Positions 8,777-16,767 of a stretch of DNA of 64,000 nucleotides are shown here, one piece after another. The first letter of the stretch is position 1; each line of letters opens with the position of its first letter. The notes under the pieces were generated by a model. That model ran no database searches, was not told the origin of the DNA, and worked only from the letters and a program-made list of their open reading frames with translations. The position numbers and the translations under genes are program-made. The stretch spans positions 310,001-374,000 of the forward strand of contig CAWCGU010000006.1 in the NCBI GenBank assembly GCA_963795195.1, in the 5' to 3' direction. The stretch comes from CAWCGU01 sp963795195 (GTDB lineage Bacteria > Actinomycetota > Thermoleophilia > Solirubrobacterales > 70-9).

Positions 8777-8782
8777 AGACTA
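8777..8782 (-). promoter_or_regulatory. -10 box for a leaderless start
   Basis: TAGTCT on the minus strand sits exactly 6 bases before the ATG of the beta-propeller gene. The same box-to-start spacing occurs at five other genes in the window. Confidence 0.4.
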
Positions 8783-8918
8783 TCGTGGGCCCACGTTCGC
8801 AGGGCGTGCTTGCCATCCGACGTCCAGCGGACTGGTGGGGACTGTTAGCAGGCAGCCGTCCAACTGACTGTCCTGCGCCGGTTGCGTTACCGGTGCGAGG
8901 TCGACTGCCTCTACTGAC

Positions 8919-9187
8919 CTACGGAGCGAAGAAGCAGCTCCTGCCACAGGTGCCACAGTCGCACTTCCCGTTCTTGCAAGTGCATTCCTGCTGTCCTACA
9001 CATCGGCACCCACAGTCTCCGCAGTTCTTGACGTCCGACTGGACGTCGATCACTCGGCCCCTGCAGGACTGCGCCAGGCCGTTGGCGATGTCCTCTCCTT
9101 GTCGATCACCTCCTGATGGCCGCAGCAGACCTGGGTGTTCGGGTTGCCGCAGCGCCTCCCGCATTGGCGCAGCGCAGCGCCGTGCAT
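8919..9187 (-). pseudogene. Relic of a cysteine-rich secreted protein
   Basis: Two minus-strand frames together resemble the Cys-rich repeats common in Myxococcus-like and Solirubrobacter-like proteins. The frame starting at 9187 gives CGRRCGNPNTQVCCGHQ. The frame ending at 8919 gives KNCGDCGCRCVGQQ and ECTCKNGKCDCGTCG. A shift between about 9080 and 9110 would join them. The usual consensus is C-x-D-x-Q-x-D-x-NNCGxCGxxC, and the RVIDVQSDVKNCG part matches it apart from one Cys replaced by Val. It lacks a clear signal peptide and start. It is most likely a decayed fragment; the intact 81-residue lower frame could alternatively be translated alone. Confidence 0.4.
9039..9066. repeat. 28-bp repeat, copy 1
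   Basis: The segment CTGGAC-n-TCGATCACTCGGCC-n-CTGCAG occurs here and at 12821-12848 in the same orientation, with 26 of 28 bases identical. Here it lies inside the Cys-rich relic, where the minus strand encodes GRVIDVQ. Confidence 0.6.
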
Positions 9188-9230
9188 GCGTGGCCGGCGC
9201 GGGCTTATCGATGGCAGCTCCCAGCTACGA

Positions 9231-9325
9231 AAAGAGCGCCCTCGTCGCGATCTGACGGATCTGGCAAGGACGCTGAACAAGAGCGGCTGACGTGTACGAA
9301 CTCCCCGCCTTCTGCTTCAGGCGGG
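9231..9325 (-). repeat. tRNA-Gly 3'-end repeat, copy A (island outer edge)
   Basis: On the minus strand this copy carries the tRNA-Gly acceptor end (GTCAGCCGCT) and about 50 bases resembling the 3' flank of the intact tRNA-Gly at 31763-31836, including TTGTT-AGCGTCC, GCCAG and CAGATCGCGACG. On the tRNA side it shares GGCGGGGA-TTCGTACAC with copies C and D. It is the leftmost of seven same-orientation copies of the GCGGCTGA core and marks the probable outer boundary of the island. Confidence 0.65.
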
Positions 9326-9424
9326 CCATCCCACGGGGCGCGACAGGACGGCCGGAGCATCGGAACGCGGCAACGATCAACACACGTCCCACTACGCTCG
9401 TTGCACCCAAACAAAGGAGACCGC

Positions 9425-10313
9425 ATCGCAGTCAACGCCGATTTGACGCCAACCCACCTGCACCCAGGGCCGCGCCGAATAGTCGCCGATCAGGCCACGG
9501 TGACAGCGCCCGATCCGGGCCTCACCCCGTTCGAAGTTCCCCCGGCACCCACCGTTGCGGAGCGACAGGTCGCCGATCTGCTGCCGATCAAGTCCGACCC
9601 AGCAACCACCCGCGCCGTCCTCGACCGGGTCCCACTCTGGTTCCACACGTTCTCACTGAACGCTCCCACGGGAGGCTACACCCACGGCATTGCTCGCGAT
9701 CATCGATACCGGATCCCCGTGCTGCCGCTCGATTTCAGCGGAATGAGTGTGCTCGACGTCGGCACTTTCGACGGCTTTTACGCCTTTCTCGCCGAAGCCC
9801 GAGGTGCGGATCGAGTTGTGGCTGTCGACAACGAGCAGTACCGCGAGTGGATCCGCTCGCGCTGGGGAGTTGAGCTCGACGGTGGCGAAGGGTTGCTCCG
9901 CAATTCATGAGCTCCTCGACTCCGAGGTCGACTACCACCACCTCGACGCTTTTGACCTCGACGAACTGGCTGAAACGTTCGATCTCGTTCTCTGTTTCGG
10001 AATCCTGCACCGGGTGGAGAACCCGCTCGGGCTGCTTAAGACGCTGCGGCGGCGCCTCGCCGACGGGGGCCGGGTGCTGCTCGAGACCCACGGACCGTCG
10101 GACCGAGGCCTCAGCTTCGCGGCCGCAGTCCACATTCCGGAGGCCGGCGAGGTCTACGCCCATGATGACTTCGTCTATTGGGGCTTCCCCGCTCCAGCCT
10201 TGGACGCGATGGCACGCCATGCCGGGTTCGAGGGCTTCGAGCTCTTCGACGCTCCTTTGATCGACGGCCACCCACGCGTCATCGGAGCCCTCACGGCCGG
10301 TCCGCTCGACTGA
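9425..10313 (+). pseudogene. Class I SAM-dependent methyltransferase, frameshifted
   Basis: Two overlapping frames join into one methyltransferase of about 295 residues. The first carries motif I (SVLDVGTFDGFYAFLAE) and the acidic end of strand 2 (VVAVDNE), then stops at 9910. The second resumes with AIHELLDSEVDYH, FDLVLCFGILHRVENP and LADGGRVLLETHG to 10313. The break lies near 9898 and needs one base. AAAGGAGA at 9413 is ideally spaced from an ATC codon at 9425, which may be a mutated ATG. The first alternative start in frame is TTG at 9443, too far from that site. Both defects together suggest a dead gene. Substrate is unknown. Confidence 0.72.
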
Positions 10314-10397
10314 TCGCGGGGGACCCGCGACGCGATCGGCCCCGCTCGCGCCAAGGCGCGATACTGCGCGAGCGATGCCGCAGGAGACCGCTCGACA

Positions 10398-10694
10398 CTA
10401 GGCGCCGATGGCCGCTGACTCGGGGAGCCCCAGCGGGCGCTCCGCGAACGCCTTCTCCAGATCGACTTCGTAGCACGCGTTCTCGCTCGAGTCGCCCATC
10501 GTGTCGTCTACGTACCGCTGGATGGCTTCCACGGAGTCGGCCTCCCAGAGGCAGCTGACCGCGGAGCCGTCACTGCCCGGATAGAACTGCAGTACCCGAG
10601 CGCCAGCAGGTGCGCCCTCGCCCTTGATGAGTCTCTCGCCGCGAGGGAACGCCACCTGCGGGTCCTTGATCTGGTGTTGCGCGACTACGTACAT
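10398..10694 (-). CDS. Small alpha/beta protein, partner gene of the LuxR regulator at 10.8-12.5 kb
   Basis: The 98-residue protein starts MYVVAQHQI, with AAGGAGG eight bases before the ATG. It ends in a helix-rich segment (SCLWEADSVEAIQRYVDD). The layout strand-helix-strand, then C/VxxExDSV, recurs in the proteins at 20923-21168 and 27139-27375, so these appear to be one family of small dimeric alpha/beta-barrel-like proteins of unknown function. It is oriented like the LuxR gene upstream, 129 bases away, with an inverted repeat in the gap. A role as regulated output or ligand-handling partner is inference. Confidence 0.7.
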   Translation of the reverse strand: MYVVAQHQIKDPQVAFPRGERLIKGEGAPAGARVLQFYPGSDGSAVSCLWEADSVEAIQRYVDDTMGDSSENACYEVDLEKAFAERPLGLPESAAIGA

Positions 10695-10793
10695 ACCGGT
10701 ACCTCCTTGGGTTCCGTTCGTTGACTAAGCCGACGCTACGACGGGCGAGACGGGCGCGCATCGCCCGAATGCCCCAATTTCGCCAGAGGGCAC

Positions 10794-10811
10794 GTGGGCA
10801 ATTCTGCCCAC
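10794..10811. promoter_or_regulatory. Inverted repeat between LuxR gene and its neighbour
   Basis: GTGGGCA-ATTC-TGCCCAC has 7-bp perfect arms and lies about 100 bases upstream of the 10694 start. An outer TGCCCCA/TGGGGCA pair brackets it. The position fits an operator for the downstream small gene. Confidence 0.45.
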
Positions 10812-10823
10812 TGGGGCAACACG

Positions 10824-12468
10824 TCAGACGAGATCGTGTGCGAACGCGAACGCGCTCGCCGCGGTGCGAGAAGACACGCCGAGTTTCGCGAAGATGTTCT
10901 CCAGGTGCCGGGCGACCGTGTGCTCGCTGATGACAAGCTCCGCCGCGACTTCACGGTTGCTCTTTCCGGAGGCGACCAGGCACAGCACCTCAAGCTCCCG
11001 TGCGCTCAAACCGTGGGTTTCAACGGGGCTACCGCTTTGCGCGAGCGACTCCGCCCGAGCGAGGTCCGGGGTTGCCCCCAGCCGTTCAAAGAGACCGCGA
11101 GCCGCCTCGAGCTCCATCGCCGCCGTGTCCTCGTCCCCCAGGGCGCGGCAGGTCAGCGCCGAGTAGCATCCGCAGCTGCGCCGCTTCGTACGGGCCCTCG
11201 AGCTCCTGCCACGCGCTCCAGGCATCGCGAAGCGGACCCAGGGCGGCTTGGGGGTCGCCGTCGGCCAAAGCCACGGCTCCCCTGGCTCCGGAGGCAATCG
11301 CCGTAAGCGCCTCGCTCCCCTGCGAAGCCGCGATCTCGTCGAGTTCGCGACAGGCGACGCGCGCGATCTCGATGTCTCCAACGCCGAGCATGATCTCGAC
11401 GTAGGCGGGCAGCAGCTGAGCGCGTTTCAGCGGCTCAATCGTCTCACTCACTGCCCGGCGGATCGCAGCGGCCCCGGTCTCGCCGTTGCCTTGCGCAAGC
11501 CGCAGCAGTGCCAGACCTGGTTGCGGCTCGCACCCACACCGGCTCGCGTCCTGATAGGCGGCCTCAGCCTTGTCGAATTCGCCCCGCAGCCGATGGATCT
11601 CCCCCTGCCTGTAGTGGGCTTTGCCGCACGCGATCTGGTTTAGGACTCCCTCCGTGAAGCGCTCGGCGGCAACTCGCGCCTCAGCAAGGGCGTCCGCCCA
11701 GGCCCCCTGACGCTGCATGACCTCAGCACGATGGACCAGGCAGAGGCCATTGTGGGCGACCATCTCCGGCTGGCGCTCGCACCACCGTGTCAGGGCCTCA
11801 GTCCACTCCCGTGCCCGGCCCAGCTCGAAAACACCCTGACAGAAATTGATCGTGTTGCAGTAGACGATCCCGGTAACGATCGGCGACAGCTCGCCGGCGG
11901 TGGCTGCCACCATGACCTCGTCCACCAGCCGCAGTCCTTCTTCCACGCGCCCCTGCCTCAGCAGCGCACAGCCCTGATCGTCAGTGGCAAGGCCAACCAG
12001 GTCAGGATCCCGGAACCGCTCGCCAATCTCGACGGCCTGGGCCGTCGTGGCGCGGGCGGCCTCGTAGTCACCGCCGGCCAGCTGCCCCAGCCAGACGGGA
12101 ATCATCAGGTAGCCGCGCTCAACACACGGTCCACGCTCACGTACGAGCATCCGATCGGCGCGAGCGAACCAGCCGGTCCCGAGGGCCGTCTCCCCAGAAA
12201 ACAGCAGGTTGTGGCCGATCCAGAAGGCGCACCTCACCGCGCGCAGACCTTCGCCCGACTCCATGTACGCCTGATGCGCTCGTTCCAAGCCACCGACATA
12301 GACGTCGTCGCGCCCGATCATGTACGCCGAGCGCGCGAGCAACTCAAGGTCCTCGGCGCCCAGCGGCTGCGCCTGATCGGCGCTCGAGAGCGCGGCGAAA
12401 GCATCCAGCCACGCCGTTCGGGCGTACGCCTCACGCCCCTGTTCGAGATCGGCGGCTGCATCCACCAC
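10824..12468 (-). pseudogene. LuxR-type regulator with TPR-like region, frameshifted before the DNA-binding domain
   Basis: From a GTG at 12468 about 435 residues read as helical TPR-like repeats (EQGREAYARTAWLDAF, GRVEEGLRLVDEVM, EFDKAEAAYQDAS) in one frame, which stops at 11086. The conserved end lies in another frame: CRALGDEDTAAMELEAA, then the LuxR helix-turn-helix (LSARELEVLCLVASGKSN, HTVARHLENIFAKLGV) to 10824. One base near 11160 restores about 547 residues. The family senses unknown signals through the TPR region and binds DNA with the C-terminal domain. The start is chosen at VVDAAADLEQG, where homology to the 17.3-18.9 kb paralogue begins; upstream reading runs into repeats and relics. 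Confidence 0.75.
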
Positions 12469-12510
12469 GTGGTGATTATCGTCGCCCGAGCGCCGATGGC
12501 CCAACGAAAT

Positions 12511-12558
12511 TGAGAAAGGAGCGGCTGATGGGAGCGAAATCCCCGCCATTGGGTGCGC
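12511..12558 (-). repeat. tRNA-Gly 3'-end repeat, copy B
   Basis: On the minus strand GGCGGGGATTTCGCTCCCATCAGCCGCT reproduces a T-arm-like hairpin plus acceptor end of tRNA-Gly. The exact core GCGGCTGATG is at 12521-12530 on the plus strand. It lies about 50 bases upstream of the LuxR start. Confidence 0.6.
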
Positions 12559-12612
12559 TCGCCTCCAACGCAACCGCCCCGCGCGAACGCGGTAGCCTGT
12601 CGCCGACCCGCA

Positions 12613-12818
12613 GGCCTCGGCCATCTCGGGAAGCGCCCCGACCTGCCGCAGCAGGGCTACGGTGTCGGCAACGTTATCGGCCGCGAGCTGACCTCGACCA
12701 GCATCTCGAGCAACGGCGCGCAGGTGGGGTCCGCCGGATCGCGGCCCTCGAGACACAGCCCGACAAGATCCTGAGCCAGGCCGGCCTCGCCTCGCGCCAG
12801 CGCGATCGCCGCTGCTGC
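12613..12818 (-). other. Mosaic of two gene relics (LuxR TPR fragment and SnoaL-like C-terminus)
   Basis: About 12690-12818 encodes AIALARGEAGLAQDLVGLC and LEGRDPADPTCAPLLEMLV, which matches an internal stretch of the LuxR paralogue at 17285-18936 (AIALARGEISLAMDLATLC, LEGAGAADPGSASLLELLV). Adjoining it in another frame, 12613-12675 encodes NVADTVALLRQVGALPEMAEA, matching the extreme C-terminus of the SnoaL-like protein at 16768-17187 (ELADTMSLLQQIGALPDLAAA). Neither fragment has a start or an intact domain. Repeat copies flank both sides. Confidence 0.6.
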
Positions 12819-12820
12819 GG

Positions 12821-12848
12821 CTGGACATCGATCACTCGGCCACTGCAG
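12821..12848. repeat. 28-bp repeat, copy 2
   Basis: Direct copy of 9039-9066, with 26 of 28 bases identical. It abuts the LuxR fragment at its 5' side on the minus strand and marks a recombination junction. Confidence 0.6.
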
Positions 12849-12886
12849 CACTTCACCACGGTGCTGCGCCGCACCAAGGCAAGCGC

Positions 12887-12892
12887 TAGGCT
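12887..12892 (+). promoter_or_regulatory. -10 box for a leaderless start
   Basis: TAGGCT ends 6 bases before the ATG at 12899, and there is no ribosome binding site, so the transcript probably starts at or next to the ATG. Confidence 0.4.
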
Positions 12893-12898
12893 CGCGTC

Positions 12899-13435
12899 AT
12901 GGGTCTGCTTGGAGATTGGATGAAGTCGAAGCGGATGAGTCAGCCTGTGCGCGGCACAGCCCAGGTCGTGTCGGCGAGCATGCCTCCCTACGACGCAACC
13001 TCGTCGAACTGCTTGATGAACCTCGTCGTCAGCGCCGAGGGTTTGGAGCCCACCCCGGTCGAGCACACCGCGATGGCCTCGGTCAAGCGCTGGCCGAGTC
13101 CCGGTATGACCGTGCCTGTCACGGTGGATCTGGCCGACCCGACGCGCCTGAAGATCCACTGGGATGAGGTCCAGACACACGGCCAGATGGCCAAGCAGCA
13201 GGCCGAGCAGATGGCCGAGATGATGAAGGGCGGCGCGGGGGCCACGGCTCAGGGAGCCGGAATTGACCTAGCCGCGGTTATTGCGCAGGCAACCGCCGCG
13301 GCCGGAGGACAGGCGAACTCCGCCGCAGACGACGTGGCCGGGCAGATCGAGAAGCTGAGCCGGCTGCACGACTCAGGCGCTCTTTCGGACGAGGAGTTCG
13401 CGGACGCGAAGCGCAAGCTCCTTGAGGACCTCTGA
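12899..13435 (+). CDS. SHOCT-domain protein
   Basis: The 178-residue cytoplasmic protein has a basic N-terminus (MGLLGDWMKSKRM) and a beta-rich segment (about 20-90) with the pattern VSAEGLEPTPVEH...PVTVDLADPTRLKI. A Met/Gln-rich helix (QMAKQQAEQMAEMMKG) follows, and then a C-terminal SHOCT motif (IEKLSRLHDSGALSDEEFADAKRKLL). SHOCT motifs usually mediate oligomerisation. The beta segment resembles the protein at 15861-16187, which shares the MGxLxxxL start. Function is unknown. Start and promoter suggest a leaderless transcript. Confidence 0.8.
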   Translation: MGLLGDWMKSKRMSQPVRGTAQVVSASMPPYDATSSNCLMNLVVSAEGLEPTPVEHTAMASVKRWPSPGMTVPVTVDLADPTRLKIHWDEVQTHGQMAKQQAEQMAEMMKGGAGATAQGAGIDLAAVIAQATAAAGGQANSAADDVAGQIEKLSRLHDSGALSDEEFADAKRKLLEDL

Positions 13436-13454
13436 GCGCCAACCTCGTTTCAGC

Positions 13455-13512
13455 GCGGTTGTGGTCTTCAACCGGGAGTCCGGGCGAGGCAAAGACAGCG
13501 GCAACGTCGCGA
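13455..13512 (+). other. Relic of a SnoaL-like gene
   Basis: The plus strand encodes VVVFNRESGRGKDSGN, matching the core of the intact SnoaL-like protein at 19019-19423 (VLVFARESGRGKDSGI). Nothing before or after continues the family. The remaining bases to 13694 show no gene I can support, only a ribosome-binding-site-rich stretch (GGCGGAGAGGG) before the next start. Confidence 0.5.
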
Positions 13513-13694
13513 GGCCCTGATCCTCGAGGAAGCGCCGAAACTCTGCGTCCTCGAAGAAGCGGAAGACATCATTGATTCCGGCTCGTCGCTTAATTTCGCA
13601 CCGAGGCTTGTCGGGTCCACCGCCGTGATGTAGCCTCAGACAGGCCGCCGGGGCCGGAACCGCGACACCCAAGGACAGGGGGCGGAGAGGGCTG

Positions 13695-14498
13695 ATGATT
13701 CGCAAAGTCCAGTCACACATTCGCGCCCAGTGGGCAGGCTTTCTGGCCTTGGTCCTGGTGCTCACCGGCGGGATCGCCGTTGCCGCCTTCGATCCGATCG
13801 GCCCGGACGGAGACATAGATGCCTGCTTCGAGCAGCGCACCGGCGATCTCGACCTCCAGACGGGCAAGCGATGCGGCAAGGGCGAGCGGCGGATCAGCTG
13901 GACCCAGTCGCCTGAGAATGCGGCCACACTCCTATCGAAGCTGGCTCAGGTGGACGGCGCCGGCTCCGGGCTCGACGCAGACGCGGTCGACTCGCTCGGC
14001 TCGGAGGCATTCGTGCTGGATGCGGACTCCGCCGGCGGCGATCTCAGCGGTCCGTTCTCGAGCCTCCAACTCGGCATCGGTGCTGTTGGCGGCGCCGAGC
14101 TCGAGGATCTCTCGGTCGACGCCGCGGACATCGCACCCTCGCTCGGAAACGACTCATCCGTCCCGATCCTGCTGTCCGTCCGTATCTTCGACGGAGCCGA
14201 TGTGACCGACGCGGCCGGCAGGGACCTCCAGGTGATCGACGCCTGGTCGATCGCCACCAGCACCGACGGCGGAACCTGGACGCTCCAACGATCAGCCGGC
14301 TCATCGATAGGACCCGGTCTACCGATCACGAACACGGTGACCGTTGCAGCGGCCGCCAACGATGTCGATCGCGCGACCGACGTCAATCCCCTCACTGGCG
14401 GCCTCTTCGTCCTCGCGGGCAACGACGGCTATACCGTCGACGCCACCGGCTCGCTCGATGCCCAGGTGTTCGTCCTTGCGATGCCTCAGATCGATTGA
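13695..14498 (+). CDS. Secreted protein with a Cys-pair N-terminal module
   Basis: The 267-residue protein starts with a signal peptide or anchor (IRAQWAGFLALVLVLTGGIAVA) and then FDPIGPDGDIDACFEQRTGD and CGKGERRISW. The same module opens the collagen-like protein at 19802-20479. A Gly/Asp/Ala-rich middle (LDADAVDSLGSEAFVLDADS) and a beta-rich C-terminal domain of unknown type follow. GGAGAGGG lies 7 bases before the ATG. It is probably a cell-surface or secreted structural protein, with no catalytic motif visible. Confidence 0.72.
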   Translation: MIRKVQSHIRAQWAGFLALVLVLTGGIAVAAFDPIGPDGDIDACFEQRTGDLDLQTGKRCGKGERRISWTQSPENAATLLSKLAQVDGAGSGLDADAVDSLGSEAFVLDADSAGGDLSGPFSSLQLGIGAVGGAELEDLSVDAADIAPSLGNDSSVPILLSVRIFDGADVTDAAGRDLQVIDAWSIATSTDGGTWTLQRSAGSSIGPGLPITNTVTVAAAANDVDRATDVNPLTGGLFVLAGNDGYTVDATGSLDAQVFVLAMPQID

Positions 14499-14626
14499 GG
14501 GGGCACGGGGCGACCCCCATTCTCAAACCTCTTCGGTGAGCCTCGCGTAGCGGCGGGGCGGGCAGCGCCATCCACCCGAACATCAGGGTGCCCCCGGAGG
14601 TCGCGGTCGGCAAAGCGACCGACCGG

Positions 14627-14722
14627 GGCGGTCGCGGTCGCGGTCGCCATGTTCCCGGTGACCTTTGAGTGTCGAAGCGTCAGCGCCCGGAGCCGGTTCA
14701 CGATCCCCCCGCCGTCAGCGTC
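14627..14722 (-). other. Relic of a parallel beta-helix repeat protein
   Basis: The 413 bases between 14498 and 14912 hold no intact gene. On the minus strand DADGGGIVNRLRALTLRHSK-VTGNMATATA is the signature of a right-handed beta-helix coil (GGGI-N-L-L-x-S-V-x-GN-A). It has no start, no further coils and no secretion signal, so it is a fragment. Confidence 0.45.
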
Positions 14723-14826
14723 GCTCGCCAGGTCCGAGAACCGCCGGCGACGTTGTTTGCGCACGGATCTCGACACCCAGCTGGTGCGGGGTGATGCGCA
14801 AAGCCGCGAACGGCTTGGTCAAATGA

Positions 14827-14837
14827 AGCGGCTGATG
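14827..14837 (-). repeat. tRNA-Gly 3'-end repeat, short copy H
   Basis: AGCGGCTGATG repeats the core shared by the other copies in the same orientation. The flanks here do not match, so it is the weakest copy and could be chance. Confidence 0.3.
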
Positions 14838-14899
14838 CGGCCGTAGCACGGGAGCCTCTTCGCGATCGCCGCATGTGTCTGGCACTCTGATTTATCTGA

Positions 14900-14905
14900 T
14901 ATTCT
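14900..14905 (+). promoter_or_regulatory. -10 box of the toxin-antitoxin operon
   Basis: TATTCT lies 6 bases before the antitoxin ATG within an AT-rich island (TCTGATTTATCTGATATTC). The repeated TCTGAT could also be part of an autoregulatory operator. Confidence 0.45.
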
Positions 14906-14911
14906 GGCCCT

Positions 14912-15169
14912 ATGGCGCGCCTAACCGCGACAGAAGCTGCGCGGAGTTTCTCCGACCTCCTCAATCGAGTGACCGCCGGCGAGGAAGTTGAGGTGACCCG
15001 AAGCGGCGCACCGGTCGCCGTTATCGGGCCGGCCACAGCGCATCTCATCTCCGCGGATCGCTTCCGCGAGCTGATCGCTTCCGCGCCGGCGCCTGACGAT
15101 GCATTCGGCGACGACGTTCGAGCGCTGCGCCAGGCGGTGGCACGACCGGACGAGCCATGGCCCTCCTAG
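14912..15169 (+). CDS. Type II antitoxin, Phd/YefM family
   Basis: The 85-residue protein starts with the Phd/YefM signature (MARLTATEAARSFSDLLNRV, EEVEVTRSGAPVAVI). The N-terminus forms the DNA-binding fold and the C-terminal tail (FRELIASAPAPDDAFGDD) is the usual toxin-neutralising helix. It overlaps the downstream toxin gene by 13 bases, so the two are translationally coupled. It would repress its own operon as part of the complex. Confidence 0.88.
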   Translation: MARLTATEAARSFSDLLNRVTAGEEVEVTRSGAPVAVIGPATAHLISADRFRELIASAPAPDDAFGDDVRALRQAVARPDEPWPS

Positions 15170-15558
15170 TCGACACCGACCTGTTGATCGACCTCGAACG
15201 GGACGCGGAAGAGTCCGCGGTTGCGGGACTGCTCGGAGACGAGGAGCGCGCGATCAGCGTGATCACCGTCAGCGAGCTGCTTCACGGCGTCCTGCGGGCC
15301 CGGGGAGCTCAGCGCACACAGCGACGAGCATTCGTCGAGCATCTGCTCGGCGGGCTGCGAGCGATCCCGATCACCGAGCCGGTGGCCCGCGTGCACGCCG
15401 AAGTTTGGAGCGACCTCGCGAAGCGGGGTGAAGTGATCGGGGCACACGACCTCTGGATCGCCGCCACAGCCCTGGCCCACGGCCTCGGAATCGCAACGCG
15501 CAACGCTTCTGAGTTCGGTCGCGTCGCGGGTCTGCGAGTCGTAGGCGCAGCCGCCTGA
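15157..15558 (+). CDS. PIN-domain toxin (VapC family ribonuclease)
   Basis: The 133-residue protein has the PIN-fold acidic residues in order: D6 and D8 in LLVDTDLLIDLE, E43 in VSELLHG, an Asp in GAHDLWIAATALAHG, and a late acidic position near NASEFGRV. Family members are Mg-dependent RNases that cleave tRNA or rRNA when freed from the antitoxin. It is coupled to the Phd-like antitoxin gene. Pairing of Phd-type antitoxin with PIN toxin is common in actinobacteria. Confidence 0.88.
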   Translation: MALLVDTDLLIDLERDAEESAVAGLLGDEERAISVITVSELLHGVLRARGAQRTQRRAFVEHLLGGLRAIPITEPVARVHAEVWSDLAKRGEVIGAHDLWIAATALAHGLGIATRNASEFGRVAGLRVVGAAA

Positions 15559-15673
15559 CAATCAGGGAGCCCCCATCGGCAACGGTAGCCAAGGAGGGCG
15601 AGCGCGTGGCTGCCACCAGCCCAGCTATTTGTCGCGGGCCAACTCGGGCCCGAGACGGGGGCGCGATCCTGCC

Positions 15674-15775
15674 TGTCGCGATCTGACGGAGGCACTGAAA
15701 AGAGCGGCTGATGTGTACAAATTCCCCGCCATCTGGCTTGGGGATGCGGCTCGCGGGCCGGTCGCTACCAGCGCT
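15674..15775 (-). repeat. tRNA-Gly-derived repeat, copy C
   Basis: On the minus strand it reads CCGCATCCCCAAGCCAGATGG, then CGGGGAATT-TGTACACATCAGCCGCT, and a flank with CAGATCGCGACAG as beside the intact tRNA-Gly. It agrees almost base for base with copy D over about 45 bases. The rest of 15559-15860 holds nothing else I can support. Confidence 0.65.
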
Positions 15776-15848
15776 GCGACCAGATTCTGGCGTGTAGACC
15801 GGCGGCGCGACTGGTAGCAGGCGGCAAGATCCGATCCCAGCGAGGGGG

Positions 15849-15854
15849 TACGGT
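15849..15854 (+). promoter_or_regulatory. -10 box for a leaderless start
   Basis: TACGGT ends 6 bases before the ATG at 15861, and no ribosome binding site is present. Confidence 0.35.
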
Positions 15855-15860
15855 TGGTCG

Positions 15861-16187
15861 ATGGGATTTCTCCGCCGGATCCTCGGAACCGAGGACCCCG
15901 ATGTTGAGGTGGGCGGGCTCTCGGGCCAGGCCACGATTGTGAGTCTCAGCGAGGGCGGCCCTTACGTCAATCAGCGGCCGACTATCACGATGGAGCTCGA
16001 TGTCGAGCTTCCCGCGCGCGAGCGCTACCGGGCGCGGGTGCGACAGCCGGTAGGGCGGCTCGTGATCGGTCGCCTGCAGCTCGGGGCAACGATCCCGGTT
16101 CGCGTCGATTCCGACGACCACACGAACGTCGTCGTCGACGAACCGGCAATGCTGGGGCAGCCTGAGGCCCCGCCGAGTAGTAGTTAA
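15861..16187 (+). CDS. Small beta-rich protein, relative of the SHOCT protein's N-terminal domain
   Basis: The 108-residue protein begins MGFLRRILGTEDP and has an even beta pattern (ATIVSLSEGGPYVNQRPTITM, ELDVELPARERYRARVRQPV, IGRLQLGATIPVRVDSDD). It resembles the N-terminal domain of the protein at 12899-13435 but lacks the SHOCT tail. There are no membrane segments or catalytic motifs. Function unknown. It stands alone between repeat copies C and F. Confidence 0.68.
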   Translation: MGFLRRILGTEDPDVEVGGLSGQATIVSLSEGGPYVNQRPTITMELDVELPARERYRARVRQPVGRLVIGRLQLGATIPVRVDSDDHTNVVVDEPAMLGQPEAPPSSS

Positions 16188-16222
16188 GCGCCGAAGCCGT
16201 TCCGCGAAAGGGAGATGACGCC

Positions 16223-16247
16223 GGTCGCGATCTGTCGGAGGTTGTAC
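16223..16247 (-). repeat. Fragment of the tRNA-Gly 3' flank, copy F
   Basis: GGTCGCGATCTGTCGGAGGT on the plus strand matches the flank segment (GTCGCGATCTGnCGGA) of copies A, C and the intact tRNA-Gly site, but without the GCGGCTGATG core. It adjoins the 3' end of a SnoaL relic. Confidence 0.45.
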
Positions 16248-16295
16248 TTCGCTGCTGCCTTCGCGCGCGAAGGGAGAAGCGGCGCTCGCTGGCCA

Positions 16296-16613
16296 GTCGG
16301 CGGCTTCGCGGGCTTCGGCCCAGGCGAAGAACCCCCGCACACCCCCCAGCCTGCCGTCCGCGGCCTCCACCACCTGGTTGAGCTCGCCGGGAAGGACAAC
16401 GCCGCTTCCGGCTCCCTCGACATCCAGCTTCATCCGCAGGATCACGCTGCGCCCCCGCTCCTCGACATCGACGATGGTGAACTTCATCTCGCCGATGACC
16501 TCGGTCTGACTCGCCAGGTAGGCGGCCACGGCCTCCCTACCGCGGACCATTCGCCTGTCGGGGAGGTCCGGGGGATCGTGAAACTCGACATCCTCGGCGA
16601 GCAGCTCCGGGCG
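16296..16613 (-). pseudogene. SnoaL-like (NTF2-fold) gene missing its N-terminus
   Basis: The minus strand encodes ELLAEDVEFHDPPDLPDRR, GREAVAAYLASQTEVIG, VDVEERGRSVILRMKLDVEG and VRGFFAWAEAREAAD, the middle and end of a SnoaL-like domain. The first about 35 residues of the family (helix with EAFNRGD) are absent. The frame runs on past the natural end into repeat F and the antisense of the next gene without a stop. It is a truncated relic of the same family as 19019-19423. Confidence 0.6.
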
Positions 16614-16683
16614 CGGGCGTTCGACTGGCCCACGTCGTACGGTCGAAACCCAGCCGGCGTGGTCTCGCTGGCGACGCGACGCA

Positions 16684-16717
16684 AGGAGGCGCCGCCCCTG
16701 ACGGGGCGGCGCCTCCT
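16684..16717 (-). terminator. Strong terminator hairpin of the SnoaL-like gene
   Basis: A 15-bp perfect stem (AGGAGGCGCCGCCCC with its complement) closes a 4-base loop about 50 bases after the stop of the gene at 16768. It would serve either strand. Confidence 0.75.
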
Positions 16718-16767
16718 CGTTGGCTGTCCGCCGGCGGCACGCCAAGGGTGCCTAGCCTCAGCCGGGC

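Noticed and set aside
15371..15934. Long minus-strand reading with the peptide GGEFVHISRS that recurs in several places
   Set aside because: The shared peptide comes from antisense translation of the tRNA-derived repeats, not from a protein family.
16188..16745. Full-length SnoaL gene reading through 15765-16745
   Set aside because: The reading lacks the family's N-terminus, passes through a repeat and overlaps the antisense of an intact gene, so it is treated as a relic.
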